Positions 7,815 through 14,542 of a DNA stretch of 19,851 nucleotides are shown one piece after another; position 1 is the stretch's first letter; every line of letters starts with the position of its first letter. The stretch lies in assembly GCA_035650495.1 (NCBI GenBank), contig DASRHK010000035.1, positions 1 to 19,851 of the forward strand, in the 5' to 3' direction. Source of the DNA: DASRHK01 sp035650495. GTDB taxonomy: Bacteria; Pseudomonadota; Gammaproteobacteria; Nevskiales; Nevskiaceae. The notes under the pieces are model-generated. The model searched no databases. It was not told the DNA's origin and worked only from the letters and a program-made list of their open reading frames with translations. Position numbers and translations under genes: made by a program.

Positions 7815-8027
7815 TCAGTGTCGCGCGAAATGCAGCGCGACCTGAACTGCCGTGTAGAAGATCAGCGCCACGACGCCGGTTCCGGCGAACGCAATGGCGA
7901 TGAACTGCCACGGCTTGCCGCGCTTGAAATCGCGCTCGCGATTCCTCGAGCTCTGGACTCCGAAGAACGCGCTGGCGACGCTGCCGACCACTTGCCAGAG
8001 CGAGGGCGAGCCATCTGTCGTGGACAT
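7815..8027 (-). CDS. DUF2970 small membrane protein
   Basis: A 70-residue protein matching the DUF2970 family by its block 'VVGSVASAFFGVQSSRNRERDFKRGKPWQFI' (described here as two parts: VGSVASAFFGVQ and RERDFKRGKPWQFI), followed by one transmembrane helix (about residues 46-65). The function of the family is unknown. I chose ATG 8027, which gives the usual family length with a GAG 8 bases upstream; ATG 8039 (four residues longer) is possible, while a start at 8084 adds unrelated sequence. It is the first gene of the cytochrome group, ending 4 bases before the dihaem cytochrome gene, which suggests a membrane role in respiratory-chain assembly or stability. That role is inference from linkage only. 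Confidence 0.82.
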   Translation of the reverse strand: MSTTDGSPSLWQVVGSVASAFFGVQSSRNRERDFKRGKPWQFIAIAFAGTGVVALIFYTAVQVALHFARH

Positions 8028-8096
8028 CGGGGATCTCATCGATTCGATGCGCGCACCGTACACCCCGCAGCGCCCCGCAACCATTGGACGATGGTG

Positions 8097-8795
8097 TTAG
8101 CCGAGGTCGAACACCAGCACCTCGGCCCTGCGGCCTTCGCTCAGCGTGAGCGTGTCGGCGTCGGTGAGCTTGAGCGCGTCGCCGGTCTCGAGGCCTTCGC
8201 CATTGGCGAGCACGCTGCCGCGCGCGACGTGCACATAGACCTTGCGGCCTTTGCCGATCGGCAGTGTCGCTTCTTCATCGCCGTCGAACAGTCCGGCGTA
8301 GACGCGCGCATCCTGATGGATGAGCACGGAGCCCTCCGCGCGGTCCGGTGAGGCGACCAGGCGCAGCTTGCCGCGCTTCTCTTCCGCGGAGAAATTCTTT
8401 TCCTCGTAGCTCGGCGCGATGCCAGTCGCGCTCGGCTGGATCCAGATCTGCAGGAAGTGCAGCGGCTCCGACGTCGACGGATTGAACTCGCTGTGGCGGA
8501 TTCCGGTGCCCGCGCTCATGCGCTGCACGTCGCCCGGACGGATCGTCGAGCCGTTGCCGAGGGAATCCTTGTGCGCGAGCTCGCCCGACAGCACGTAGCT
8601 GATGATCTCCATGTCGCGATGGCCGTGCGTGCCGAAGCCCGAGCCGGGCACGACGCGATCCTCGTTGATCACGCGCAGCGGCCCGAACTGGACGTGCTCG
8701 GGATGGAAGTACTCGGCGAACGAGAAGCTGTGGTACGAGTTGAGCCAGCCGTGATCGGCGTGGCCGCGGTCATCGCTGCGTCGGATCTCGATCAT
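8097..8795 (-). CDS. yhhW: Pirin-family bicupin, YhhW/quercetin 2,3-dioxygenase-like
   Basis: A 232-residue pirin, the same size as E. coli YhhW. The N-terminal cupin carries the complete metal site: His57 and His59 in 'GFGTHGHRDMEIISYVL', then His101 and Glu103 in 'GTGIRHSEFN'. The C-terminal cupin (about residues 125-232) lacks a metal site, as in the family. YhhW-type pirins can oxidise quercetin in vitro, but their physiological substrate is not established. ATG 8795 is chosen because GGAG lies 8 bases upstream and the protein then begins 'MIEIRRSDDRG', as family members do; the frame open to 8912 adds low-complexity sequence. It is probably a single-gene unit, ending 69 bases from the DUF2970 start and lying downstream of tRNA-Pro on the same strand. 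Confidence 0.93.
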   Translation of the reverse strand: MIEIRRSDDRGHADHGWLNSYHSFSFAEYFHPEHVQFGPLRVINEDRVVPGSGFGTHGHRDMEIISYVLSGELAHKDSLGNGSTIRPGDVQRMSAGTGIRHSEFNPSTSEPLHFLQIWIQPSATGIAPSYEEKNFSAEEKRGKLRLVASPDRAEGSVLIHQDARVYAGLFDGDEEATLPIGKGRKVYVHVARGSVLANGEGLETGDALKLTDADTLTLSEGRRAEVLVFDLG

Positions 8796-8897
8796 GCGTG
8801 TTCTCCGGTGAGCTCCCAATATGGGGACGCTGCGCCGATGACCAAGTCCGTGCGGGAACGGGAGAAGACGAGGGGAGGGGCTGGGTCTCGCGAAAAA

Positions 8898-8974
8898 TGG
8901 TCGGGGTGACAAGATTCGAACTTGCGACCCCCTGCGCCCAAGGCAGGTGCGCTACCAGGCTGCGCTACACCCCG
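8898..8974 (-). tRNA. tRNA-Pro (anticodon UGG)
   Basis: Read on the minus strand, this is a 77-base cloverleaf. The acceptor arm pairs CGGGGTG with CACCCCG perfectly, with A73 and an encoded CCA. The anticodon arm CCTGC/GCAGG encloses loop CTTGGGC with anticodon TGG. The T arm has the standard GTTCGAATC loop. It decodes proline CCA and other CCN codons by wobble. It stands alone, and no copied 3' end was seen nearby to suggest an integrated element. Confidence 0.97.
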
Positions 8975-8984
8975 ACGGGCGCGG

Positions 8985-8990
8985 ATTATC
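8985..8990 (-). promoter_or_regulatory. Possible -10 box of tRNA-Pro
   Basis: GATAAT on the minus strand lies 10 bases upstream of the tRNA 5' end, followed by a GC-rich discriminator (CCGCGCCCG), as in stringently controlled stable-RNA promoters. No good -35 hexamer is seen at 16-18 bases, so the call is weak. Confidence 0.35.
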
Positions 8991-9068
8991 GCTGATATCC
9001 CGGGTGACGATCGAATCAACGCCCGTCGTCACGGTCCAAATCCTGTGGCAATAGCGACAGGAGGCGTC

Positions 9069-9440
9069 ATGAAAGTGCTGTTTGGTTGTGCCGCGGTCCT
9101 GGTGGCCGCGGTCGCTGTGCCGGGCGCGCACGCCGCGAGCCGCGGCGGGGAATGCAGCGTCACCCATCACGATTGCTATCCCGCGTGCGTGCAGATGACG
9201 CCCGATGGCTCCGACTGCGCCAGGACGCGGCAAGTCTGCAAGGACATCTGCGGGCCGAAGCCCGCGTATCCGGCGATCAGCAATACGGAGCGCGCCGACA
9301 TCCAGCGATTCGAGGAGCAGCGTTACAACAGCGGCAACGTGACGATCCTCCCGAGCAATCCGCGCTCGCCGAGCGATGTATCCAGCCCGGTCGACCCCGC
9401 GCAGGAAGCGCCGTACGTGACGAGCCCGCCGAACCCCTGA
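9069..9440 (+). CDS. Small secreted cysteine-rich protein with duplicated C-X6-C-X3-C motif
   Basis: A 123-residue protein I do not recognise. ATG 9069 has a strong AGGAGG at 9059-9064 and opens a clear Sec signal peptide (predicted cleavage after AHA, residue 22). The mature part has six cysteines, at 29, 36, 40, 50, 57 and 61, arranged as two copies of C-X6-C-X3-C separated by nine residues. This is the pattern expected of a disulfide-pinned helical hairpin; disulfides are likely because the protein should be periplasmic or secreted. The C-terminal half (about 85-123) is Pro/Ser/Asn-rich and probably disordered. The gene has its own strong terminator and faces away from tRNA-Pro, so it is probably a single-gene unit. 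No enzymatic motif is seen. Confidence 0.82.
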   Translation: MKVLFGCAAVLVAAVAVPGAHAASRGGECSVTHHDCYPACVQMTPDGSDCARTRQVCKDICGPKPAYPAISNTERADIQRFEEQRYNSGNVTILPSNPRSPSDVSSPVDPAQEAPYVTSPPNP

Positions 9441-9460
9441 AACAGTTCTGCGTGAAATCC

Positions 9461-9490
9461 TCGCCGCGCCTCGAGCGCGGCGATTTTTTT
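9461..9490 (+). terminator. Strong intrinsic terminator
   Basis: TCGCCGCGC and GCGCGGCGA form a perfect 9-bp GC-rich stem with a 5-base loop (CTCGA), followed at once by seven T residues. It lies 20 bases after the stop of the cysteine-rich protein gene, and is the clearest terminator in the window. Confidence 0.9.
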
Positions 9491-9625
9491 CATGTGGGTG
9501 ACGTGATGCGGTGATGCGGGTGGCGGCGCCGGGACGACGGCCACGCTCCATTCCGATTCACCAGGGGGCTTCTCGGTGGAGGCGACCGGCTCGCGAGCCC
9601 GGCGCCGCCATGATCGCGATTGCTC

Positions 9626-10102
9626 TCACGGCCAGCGCTTCGGGAATCGGATCTTCACCGGCAATCCGCTCTGCAGCGCGCGAACGCCCGCGACGGTGCC
9701 GGGTTCGACAAAATCCATACGCACGAGCACACCCATCGCAGTGTGCCCCTCGGAAAGCGGCACTTCACGGGCCGCCGCCTGTGCGACGTCGGTGATGCGG
9801 GCGGATCGGCGTTGACCATCGGGGAATACGACGGTCGCCTGCTGTCCCGTCTTGGCGTATTCGAGCTGATTCGGCGGGACGTATGCAGCGACGTGCAGCT
9901 CCCGTGTACCCGGCACGATGTAGCCCGGTGCCTCGATCACCGGCGAATAGGCGAGGCGCAGCACGAGATAGACGAGCGGGCTCAGGAAAGCGATGAGCAC
10001 CAGCCACCATCCTCGGCTGCGCGTCGGTCGCACATAGCGCAAATGGACGCGACTTTCCGCGTCTCCCTCCGCCAGCGCCGGCTTGGCAAATCTCATTCTC
10101 AT
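9626..10102 (-). CDS. Membrane-anchored protein with short HlyD-like periplasmic domain, orphan
   Basis: A 158-residue protein with a basic cytosolic N-terminus, one transmembrane helix (about residues 31-52, 'GWWLVLIAFLSPLVYLVLRL') and a periplasmic beta-rich domain. Residues 67-110 ('RELHVAAYVPPNQLEYAKTGQQATVVFPDG') resemble the beta-barrel of HlyD-family adaptors and the periplasmic part of Alg44-like proteins. The coiled-coil hairpin and lipoyl halves of a real adaptor are missing, and the length is under half that of the family. The start ATG 10102 is chosen because GGAGGG lies just upstream; the Met two codons later has the better spacing, and the frame open to 10258 lacks support. No transporter or polysaccharide gene is adjacent, so the partner is unknown. 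It could be a shortened adaptor or a stand-alone stabilising subunit; the HlyD relationship is tentative. Confidence 0.75.
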   Translation of the reverse strand: MRMRFAKPALAEGDAESRVHLRYVRPTRSRGWWLVLIAFLSPLVYLVLRLAYSPVIEAPGYIVPGTRELHVAAYVPPNQLEYAKTGQQATVVFPDGQRRSARITDVAQAAAREVPLSEGHTAMGVLVRMDFVEPGTVAGVRALQSGLPVKIRFPKRWP

Positions 10103-10226
10103 GCATCCCTCCATGCCGGAAGTGGCAAGGCTCATGCCATGCCACGGGCGGCTTGATTGCGAGAGAGATTTCCATCGCAATGCACCAGACGGTTCCGCGA
10201 TGCGTTGCCGAACGCCGACGAAGCGC

Positions 10227-10260
10227 CGTTGCAAACTGTTTAAAGCGTTGTTTGCCAACG
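10227..10260. repeat. Imperfect inverted repeat upstream of the HlyD-like gene
   Basis: CGTTGCAAAC (10227-10236) pairs with GTTTGCCAACG (10250-10260) with one bulged base, around an AT-richer loop containing TTTAAA. It lies between the divergent HlyD-like and tRNA-Arg genes, in a 223-base stretch that otherwise holds only the weak tRNA-Arg -10 box. It may be a regulatory site or chance. Confidence 0.3.
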
Positions 10261-10302
10261 CCGCGGCCCTGTCGTTCTGTGGCGACAGCGCCGCCTTGCC
10301 CC

Positions 10303-10308
10303 TAAACT
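10303..10308 (+). promoter_or_regulatory. Possible -10 box of tRNA-Arg
   Basis: TAAACT lies 17 bases before the tRNA 5' end and is followed by a GC-rich discriminator (GCGCCGC), typical of stable-RNA promoters. The hexamer 17 bases upstream (TGGCGA) is a poor -35 box, so confidence is low. Confidence 0.35.
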
Positions 10309-10325
10309 GCGCCGCAACTGCATTC

Positions 10326-10402
10326 GCGCCCGTAGCTCAGCTGGATAGAGCAACGGCCTTCTAAGTCGTAGGTCGCACGTTCGAATCGTGCCGGGCGCGC
10401 CA
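10326..10402 (+). tRNA. tRNA-Arg (anticodon UCU)
   Basis: A 77-base cloverleaf. The acceptor arm pairs GCGCCCG with CGGGCGC, with G73 and an encoded CCA. The D arm begins TAGCTCAGCTGGA, the anticodon stem ACGGC/GTCGT encloses loop CTTCTAA with anticodon TCT, and the T arm has GTTCGAATC. It reads the AGA arginine codon (and AGG by wobble), codons that are rare in the genes of this window. Confidence 0.97.
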
Positions 10403-10464
10403 ATTTGACCGATTCGGCTAAGCTCACGTCCACAAAGACAAGCCGAGTCCCAGGGGAGAGACCA

Positions 10465-11091
10465 ATGTTCGGGCGTTTGATGCCTCGCGGCGGACAGTTC
10501 TTCACGCTCTTCATCGAGCATGCCGACCAGCTCGTGCTCGGCGCGCAGGAGCTCAAGGCGCTGATGAACGCCGTCGACGAGCTGCCGGACCGCAAGCGCA
10601 ACATCGAGAAGATCGAGCATCGCGCGGACAAGGTGACGATGCGCACCATGCAGCTCCTGCATCAGACCTTCATCACGCCGATCGACCGCGACGAGATCCA
10701 CCAGCTGATCACGCGCATGGACGACATCCTCGACCTGATGGAGGACGTGTCGCAGTGCATGTTCCTCTACGACATCAACAGCGTCACCGACGAGGCGCGC
10801 CAGCTCGCGGACATCTGCCTGCGCAGCACGCAGCGCATCCATAACGCCGTGGAGCATCTGTCGAACCTGAGCTACGCCAAGACGATCCTCAATCTCTGCG
10901 GCGAGATCGACCGGTTCGAGAGCGACGCGGATCACGTGATGCGCGAAGCCATGGCCAAGCTGTTCCGCGCGGAGACCGACGTGAAGCGCCTGTTCAAGAT
11001 GAAGGAGATCTACCAGCTGCTCGAATCGGTCACCGATCGCTGCCAGGACGTCGCCAACATCATCGAAGGCATCGTGCTCGAGAACGGCTGA
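10465..11091 (+). CDS. DUF47/PhoU-like protein, accessory or regulator of the Pit phosphate transporter
   Basis: A 208-residue, almost entirely helical protein of the DUF47 (PhoU-like, formerly Pit accessory protein) family. Its acidic metal-binding type motifs are visible as 'IEKIEHRADKV' (about residues 46-56) and 'EIDRFESDADHVMREA' (about 151-166), each an E/D-x3-D-x3 repeat as in PhoU. The start ATG 10465 follows a GGGGAGAG ribosome site, and the protein then begins 'MFGRLMPRGGQFF.LF', as family members do. The stop is 5 bases from the pit start, so the two are co-transcribed. DUF47 proteins almost always precede pit genes and are thought to modulate phosphate uptake. The gene starts 62 bases after tRNA-Arg. 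Family and context calls are firm; the molecular action is not settled. Confidence 0.94.
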   Translation: MFGRLMPRGGQFFTLFIEHADQLVLGAQELKALMNAVDELPDRKRNIEKIEHRADKVTMRTMQLLHQTFITPIDRDEIHQLITRMDDILDLMEDVSQCMFLYDINSVTDEARQLADICLRSTQRIHNAVEHLSNLSYAKTILNLCGEIDRFESDADHVMREAMAKLFRAETDVKRLFKMKEIYQLLESVTDRCQDVANIIEGIVLENG

Positions 11092-11096
11092 TCGTC

Positions 11097-12095
11097 ATGG
11101 TGATCGGCCTCGGTGTGCTCGCGCTCCTGATCGCTGTTGCGCTCGTATTCGACTTCATGAACGGCTTCCACGATGCGGCGAATTCCATCGCCACCATCGT
11201 GTCGACCGGCGCCATGTCGCCGCAGTGGGCGATCGTGTGGGCCGCGTTCTTCAACTTCATCGCGTTCCTGTTCTTCGGGCTGCACGTCGCCGCCACGGTG
11301 GGCAAGGGCGTCGTCGATCCGAAAGTGGTCGACGCCTACGTCGTTTTCGGCGCGCTGGTCGGTGCGATCAGCTGGAATCTCGTGACCTGGTACTACGGCA
11401 TCCCGTCGAGCTCGTCGCACGCGCTGATCGGCGGCCTCGCCGGCGCTGCGATCGCGAAGGGCGGCACGGGTACGCTGATCGCCGCCGGCTTCACCAAGAC
11501 GGCGTTCGCGATCGTGCTGTCGCCGACGCTCGGATTCCTGCTCGGCGCGATGCTCATGGTGCTGTCCGCCTGGATCGGCTATGCGATGAAAGCCAAGCGC
11601 GCCGAGCGCTGGTTCAACCGGCTGCAGTACGTGTCGGCGGCGCTCTACAGCCTGGGCCACGGCAGCAACGATGCGCAGAAGACCATGGGCATCATCTGGC
11701 TGCTGCTGATCGTGTCGGGCGCGATCCATGCCAACGACGAGCTGCCGATCTGGGTCGTGCTCGCGTGCCAGACGGCGATGGGACTCGGAACGCTATTCGG
11801 TGGCTGGCGCATCGTGCGCACGATGGGCATGCGCATCACCAAGCTGCGTCCCGTCGGTGGCTTCTGCGCTTCCGCGAGCGGTGCCGCCACGCTGTTCCTC
11901 GCGACGAGCCTCGGCGTCCCGGTGTCGACGACGCACACGATCACCGGCGCCATCATCGGCGTGGGATCGGCGCGCACCGTTCAGGCGGTGCGTTGGGGCG
12001 TCGCAGGCAACATCGTGTGGGCGTGGATCTTCACGATCCCGGCGTCCGCGTTCATCGCCGCGATTGCCTGGGGACTCGCGCGAGCGATCTTCTGA
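11097..12095 (+). CDS. pit: Low-affinity inorganic phosphate transporter, Pit family
   Basis: A 332-residue inner-membrane transporter that imports metal-phosphate complexes with protons. Both halves of the Pit inverted duplication are present: 'DFMNGFHDAANS' (about residues 19-30) pairs with 'GHGSNDAQKTMG' (187-198), and 'GIPSSSSHALIGG' (101-113) pairs with 'GVPVSTTHTITG' (273-284). About ten hydrophobic segments are visible. The length is that of the shorter DUF47-linked Pit proteins rather than the roughly 500-residue E. coli PitA. The ATG lies 5 bases after the DUF47 stop and has no good ribosome site of its own, so translation is probably coupled; GTG at 11100 is a possible alternative. 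No Pho box is recognisable upstream of the pair. Confidence 0.96.
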   Translation: MVIGLGVLALLIAVALVFDFMNGFHDAANSIATIVSTGAMSPQWAIVWAAFFNFIAFLFFGLHVAATVGKGVVDPKVVDAYVVFGALVGAISWNLVTWYYGIPSSSSHALIGGLAGAAIAKGGTGTLIAAGFTKTAFAIVLSPTLGFLLGAMLMVLSAWIGYAMKAKRAERWFNRLQYVSAALYSLGHGSNDAQKTMGIIWLLLIVSGAIHANDELPIWVVLACQTAMGLGTLFGGWRIVRTMGMRITKLRPVGGFCASASGAATLFLATSLGVPVSTTHTITGAIIGVGSARTVQAVRWGVAGNIVWAWIFTIPASAFIAAIAWGLARAIF

Positions 12096-12100
12096 GCGAC

Positions 12101-12129
12101 CCGCGCGCCGAGCGGTCAAAAGCGCGCGG
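12101..12129 (+). repeat. GC-rich stem-loop after pit
   Basis: CCGCGCGC (12101-12108) and GCGCGCGG (12122-12129) form a perfect 8-bp stem with a 13-base loop, 5 bases after the pit stop. No T-run follows, so it is not a canonical intrinsic terminator, but it could stabilise the 3' end of the mRNA. Confidence 0.4.
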
Positions 12130-12167
12130 CCAACGGTCGCGATTGCGGCGAAGCCCCTGCGATCCGG

Positions 12168-12173
12168 TATAAC
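12168..12173 (+). promoter_or_regulatory. Possible -10 box for the ABC permease pair
   Basis: TATAAC lies 24 bases before the GTG start at 12198. TTGCGG at 12143-12148 could be the -35 box, but at a 19-base spacing. It is a weak call, supported mainly by its position in the only gap between pit and the permease genes. Confidence 0.3.
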
Positions 12174-12197
12174 GAGTCGGCCTCGTCGGGGAACTGC

Positions 12198-13364
12198 GTG
12201 ACCAAGCTCCTGCCGCTCGTGTGGTCGATGCTGTGGCGTCGCAAGCTGCGCACCGCGCTCACGTTCTCGTCGATCGCAGTCGCCTTCCTGCTGTTCGGCA
12301 TGCTCGAGTCGTTCCTCGCGATCTTCGGCAGCGCGATCCATATCGCCTCTTCGGATTACGTCCAGGTGTTCCACCGCTACGGGCCGATCAAGGGATTGCC
12401 GTATGCGTATCGAAGCCAGATCGCCGCGATTCCCGGCGTGAAGCTGGCCGAGCCGCTGGTCATCTTCCCGATCCAGTACCGCGACGCCAGCAACTCGACG
12501 CAACCCTCGCTCGCCGTCGATCCCGACACGGTGTTCGAGGATGAGCGTTTCGTCGCGTCGCCGCAGGCGCAGAAGGCATTCCGCCAGACGCGCGAGGGCA
12601 TGCTCGCGGGGCGGCAGCTGGCGGAGAAGTTCGGCTGGAAGATCGGCGACCGGATCCCAGTGCGATGTCCGCTGATCAAGCGCAAGGACGGCGCCGATCA
12701 TTGGGAGTTCGAGCTCGTCGGCCTGTTCGAGTTCAACGAGAAGATCTTCGGCAAGGGCGTTTCCGCCATGCGCGCGTTCGTGCGCTACGACTATGTCGAC
12801 GAAGCGCGCATCGATCCCGGCACGGCGCATCTCTATTTCGTGCGAGTCGTCGATCAGGCGCACCTGACCGAGGTCAGCAAGGCGATCGAGCACCTGTTCC
12901 AGAACTCCGCCAACCCGGTCAGGGCGCAGAGCGAGGCGGAAGCGCTGCGCCAGCAGATCAGCCAGATCGGCGACGTCGGGCTGATCATCACGTCGATCCT
13001 CTCCGCCGTGTTCTTCACGCTCGTCGTCGTCGCGGGTAACACGATGATGCGGGTGTTCCGCGAGCGCATCCCGGAGCTCGCGGTCCTCAAGACGCTCGGC
13101 TTCCGTGACGTCACCGTCGCCGCGATGATCGGCATGGAATCGATGCTGCTGTGCGCGGCCGCAGGCATCACCGGCATCGTGGCGGCGTGGCTGCTGCTGA
13201 AGCCGCTTGCCCACGCGGTCGCCGACGTGCTGCCGTTCCTGCGCATGGAGCCGTCGACGGCCGTTGCCGGCGTGCTGCTCGCCATCGCGCTCGGCGCGAT
13301 CGCGAGCGCAATCCCGGCGTGGCAATCGGCGCGGCTCAACGTCGTCGAAGGGTTGCGCGCATGA
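12198..13364 (+). CDS. ABC transporter permease, MacB/FtsX type (first of a pair)
   Basis: A 388-residue permease with the FtsX/MacB layout: one N-terminal membrane helix (about residues 18-40), a large periplasmic domain (about 41-258), then three helices (about 261-283, 308-334 and 353-375). The cytosolic coupling segment 'RERIPELAVLKTLGF' (288-302) and the C-terminal 'AIPAWQSARLNVVEGLR' (371-387) are hallmarks of the family. The start is GTG 12198 with GGGGA about 6 bases upstream, opening 'MTKLLPLVWSMLWRRKLRT'. Its stop overlaps the start of the next permease (ATGA). Such permeases act as mechanotransmitters with a LolD/MacB-type ATPase to export or extract lipoproteins, peptides or other envelope substrates. 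No ATPase or adaptor gene lies next to it here. Confidence 0.92.
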   Translation: MTKLLPLVWSMLWRRKLRTALTFSSIAVAFLLFGMLESFLAIFGSAIHIASSDYVQVFHRYGPIKGLPYAYRSQIAAIPGVKLAEPLVIFPIQYRDASNSTQPSLAVDPDTVFEDERFVASPQAQKAFRQTREGMLAGRQLAEKFGWKIGDRIPVRCPLIKRKDGADHWEFELVGLFEFNEKIFGKGVSAMRAFVRYDYVDEARIDPGTAHLYFVRVVDQAHLTEVSKAIEHLFQNSANPVRAQSEAEALRQQISQIGDVGLIITSILSAVFFTLVVVAGNTMMRVFRERIPELAVLKTLGFRDVTVAAMIGMESMLLCAAAGITGIVAAWLLLKPLAHAVADVLPFLRMEPSTAVAGVLLAIALGAIASAIPAWQSARLNVVEGLRA

Positions 13365-14542
13365 TCCTGCGCATGCTCGCGATCACCGGCATGAACCTGA
13401 AGAGCCTGCCGGCGCGCTGGGGCACCGCGCTCGTCGTCGTCGTGTGCCTCACAGGCGTGACCGGCGTGCTGGTGTCGCTGCTCGGCATGGCGCAGGGATT
13501 CGAGAAGACGTTCGGCGCCGCGGGTCGCGCCGACCGCGTCGTCGTGCTCTCGACGGGGCAGAACACGGATCTCGACAGCAGCATCACGCGCGAGCAGGCA
13601 CCGCTGCTCATGAGCGCGCCCGGTTTCGCGCACGGTCAGGACGGCAAGCCGCTCGCAATGCTCGAGCGTTTCACCGTCAGCGATCTGCCCAACGCGCGCA
13701 CCGGCAAGGACGAGACGCTGATCGTGCGCGGCGTCGGCGCGAACGTGCTCGGCGTGCGCCCCGAGGCGCATGTGATCGACGGACATCGATTCACGCCCGG
13801 CTTGCGCGAGATCGTCATCGGCCGCGCGACGGTCGGGCGCTTCAAGGGCCTCGCGCTCGGACAAGACGTGGAGCTTTCCGGCGTGATCTGGAAAGTCGTC
13901 GGCGTGTTCGAGGAGGGCGGCAGCGCGCACGAATCGGAAGCGTGGGGTGACGTCGAAGCCGTGATGACCGCGTACAACCAGGACAGCTACAGCGCGCTCG
14001 TCGGCATGCTCGCATCGGACGCGTCGTTCCAGGTGCTGAAGGACGCGATCACCGCCAACCCGAAGCTGTCGCACACGCCGCTGCGCGAGCCCGCGTACTA
14101 CGAGCGGCAGGGCGGTGTGGTGTCGACCGCGATGCGCGTGCTCGGCTACTTCGTCGCGGTGATCATGGCGATTGGCGCGGTGTTCGCCGCGATCGACACG
14201 ATGTACGCGTCGGTCGAGGTCCGCAGCGTCGAGATCGCGACGCTGCGCGCGCTGGGATTCGAGGCCACGCCGATCGTGATGTCGGTGCTGCTCGAATGCA
14301 TCGTGCTCTGCGCGATCGGCGCGCTGATCGGCGGCGCGATCGCTTTCGCGGCGTTCAACGGCTTCACCGCGTCGACGATCGGCGGCGGCACTGGCACGCG
14401 CGTGTCCTTCCAGTTCAGCATCGGCGCCGATCTCCTGGCGCAGGCGATCGTGTGGGCTTGCGTGATCGGACTGCTCGGCGGGCTGATGCCTGCGCTGCGC
14501 GCCGCGCGGATGCCGATCGTGGAAGCGCTACGGGAAACCTAA
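13361..14542 (+). CDS. ABC transporter permease, MacB/FtsX type (second of a pair)
   Basis: A 393-residue paralogue of the preceding permease with the same architecture: an N-terminal membrane helix (about residues 20-43), a periplasmic domain to about residue 262, then three helices. The FtsX coupling segment is 'RSVEIATLRALGFEATPI' and the C-terminus is 'MPALRAARMPIVEALRET'. It starts at the ATGA overlap with the first permease, so the two are translationally coupled and probably form a heterodimer. Its TAA stop overlaps by 4 bases the stop of the convergent hydrolase gene, which leaves no room for a terminator or for a third cistron. The partner ATPase must be encoded elsewhere. Confidence 0.92.
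   Translation: MILRMLAITGMNLKSLPARWGTALVVVVCLTGVTGVLVSLLGMAQGFEKTFGAAGRADRVVVLSTGQNTDLDSSITREQAPLLMSAPGFAHGQDGKPLAMLERFTVSDLPNARTGKDETLIVRGVGANVLGVRPEAHVIDGHRFTPGLREIVIGRATVGRFKGLALGQDVELSGVIWKVVGVFEEGGSAHESEAWGDVEAVMTAYNQDSYSALVGMLASDASFQVLKDAITANPKLSHTPLREPAYYERQGGVVSTAMRVLGYFVAVIMAIGAVFAAIDTMYASVEVRSVEIATLRALGFEATPIVMSVLLECIVLCAIGALIGGAIAFAAFNGFTASTIGGGTGTRVSFQFSIGADLLAQAIVWACVIGLLGGLMPALRAARMPIVEALRET

Noticed and set aside
8792..9019. A small frame giving 'VAQPGSAPALGAGGRKFESCHPD'
   Set aside because: It is a translation of tRNA-Pro. This peptide is a frequent false annotation over that tRNA.
8898..10402. Possible genomic island between tRNA-Pro and tRNA-Arg, both of which can serve as integration sites
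   Set aside because: No integrase, no duplicated tRNA 3' end and no change in base composition were seen. The two small genes in between look chromosomal.
10240..10935. Minus-strand frames giving 'GAPGTIRTCDLRLRRPLLYPAELRA' and similar across 10302-10649
   Set aside because: They translate tRNA-Arg and the antisense of the DUF47 gene; the peptide is a known false call over tRNA genes.
11793..13325. A 510-codon minus-strand frame opposite pit and the first ABC permease
   Set aside because: Its composition is Arg/Asp/His-rich low complexity, and both opposite genes carry complete family signatures.
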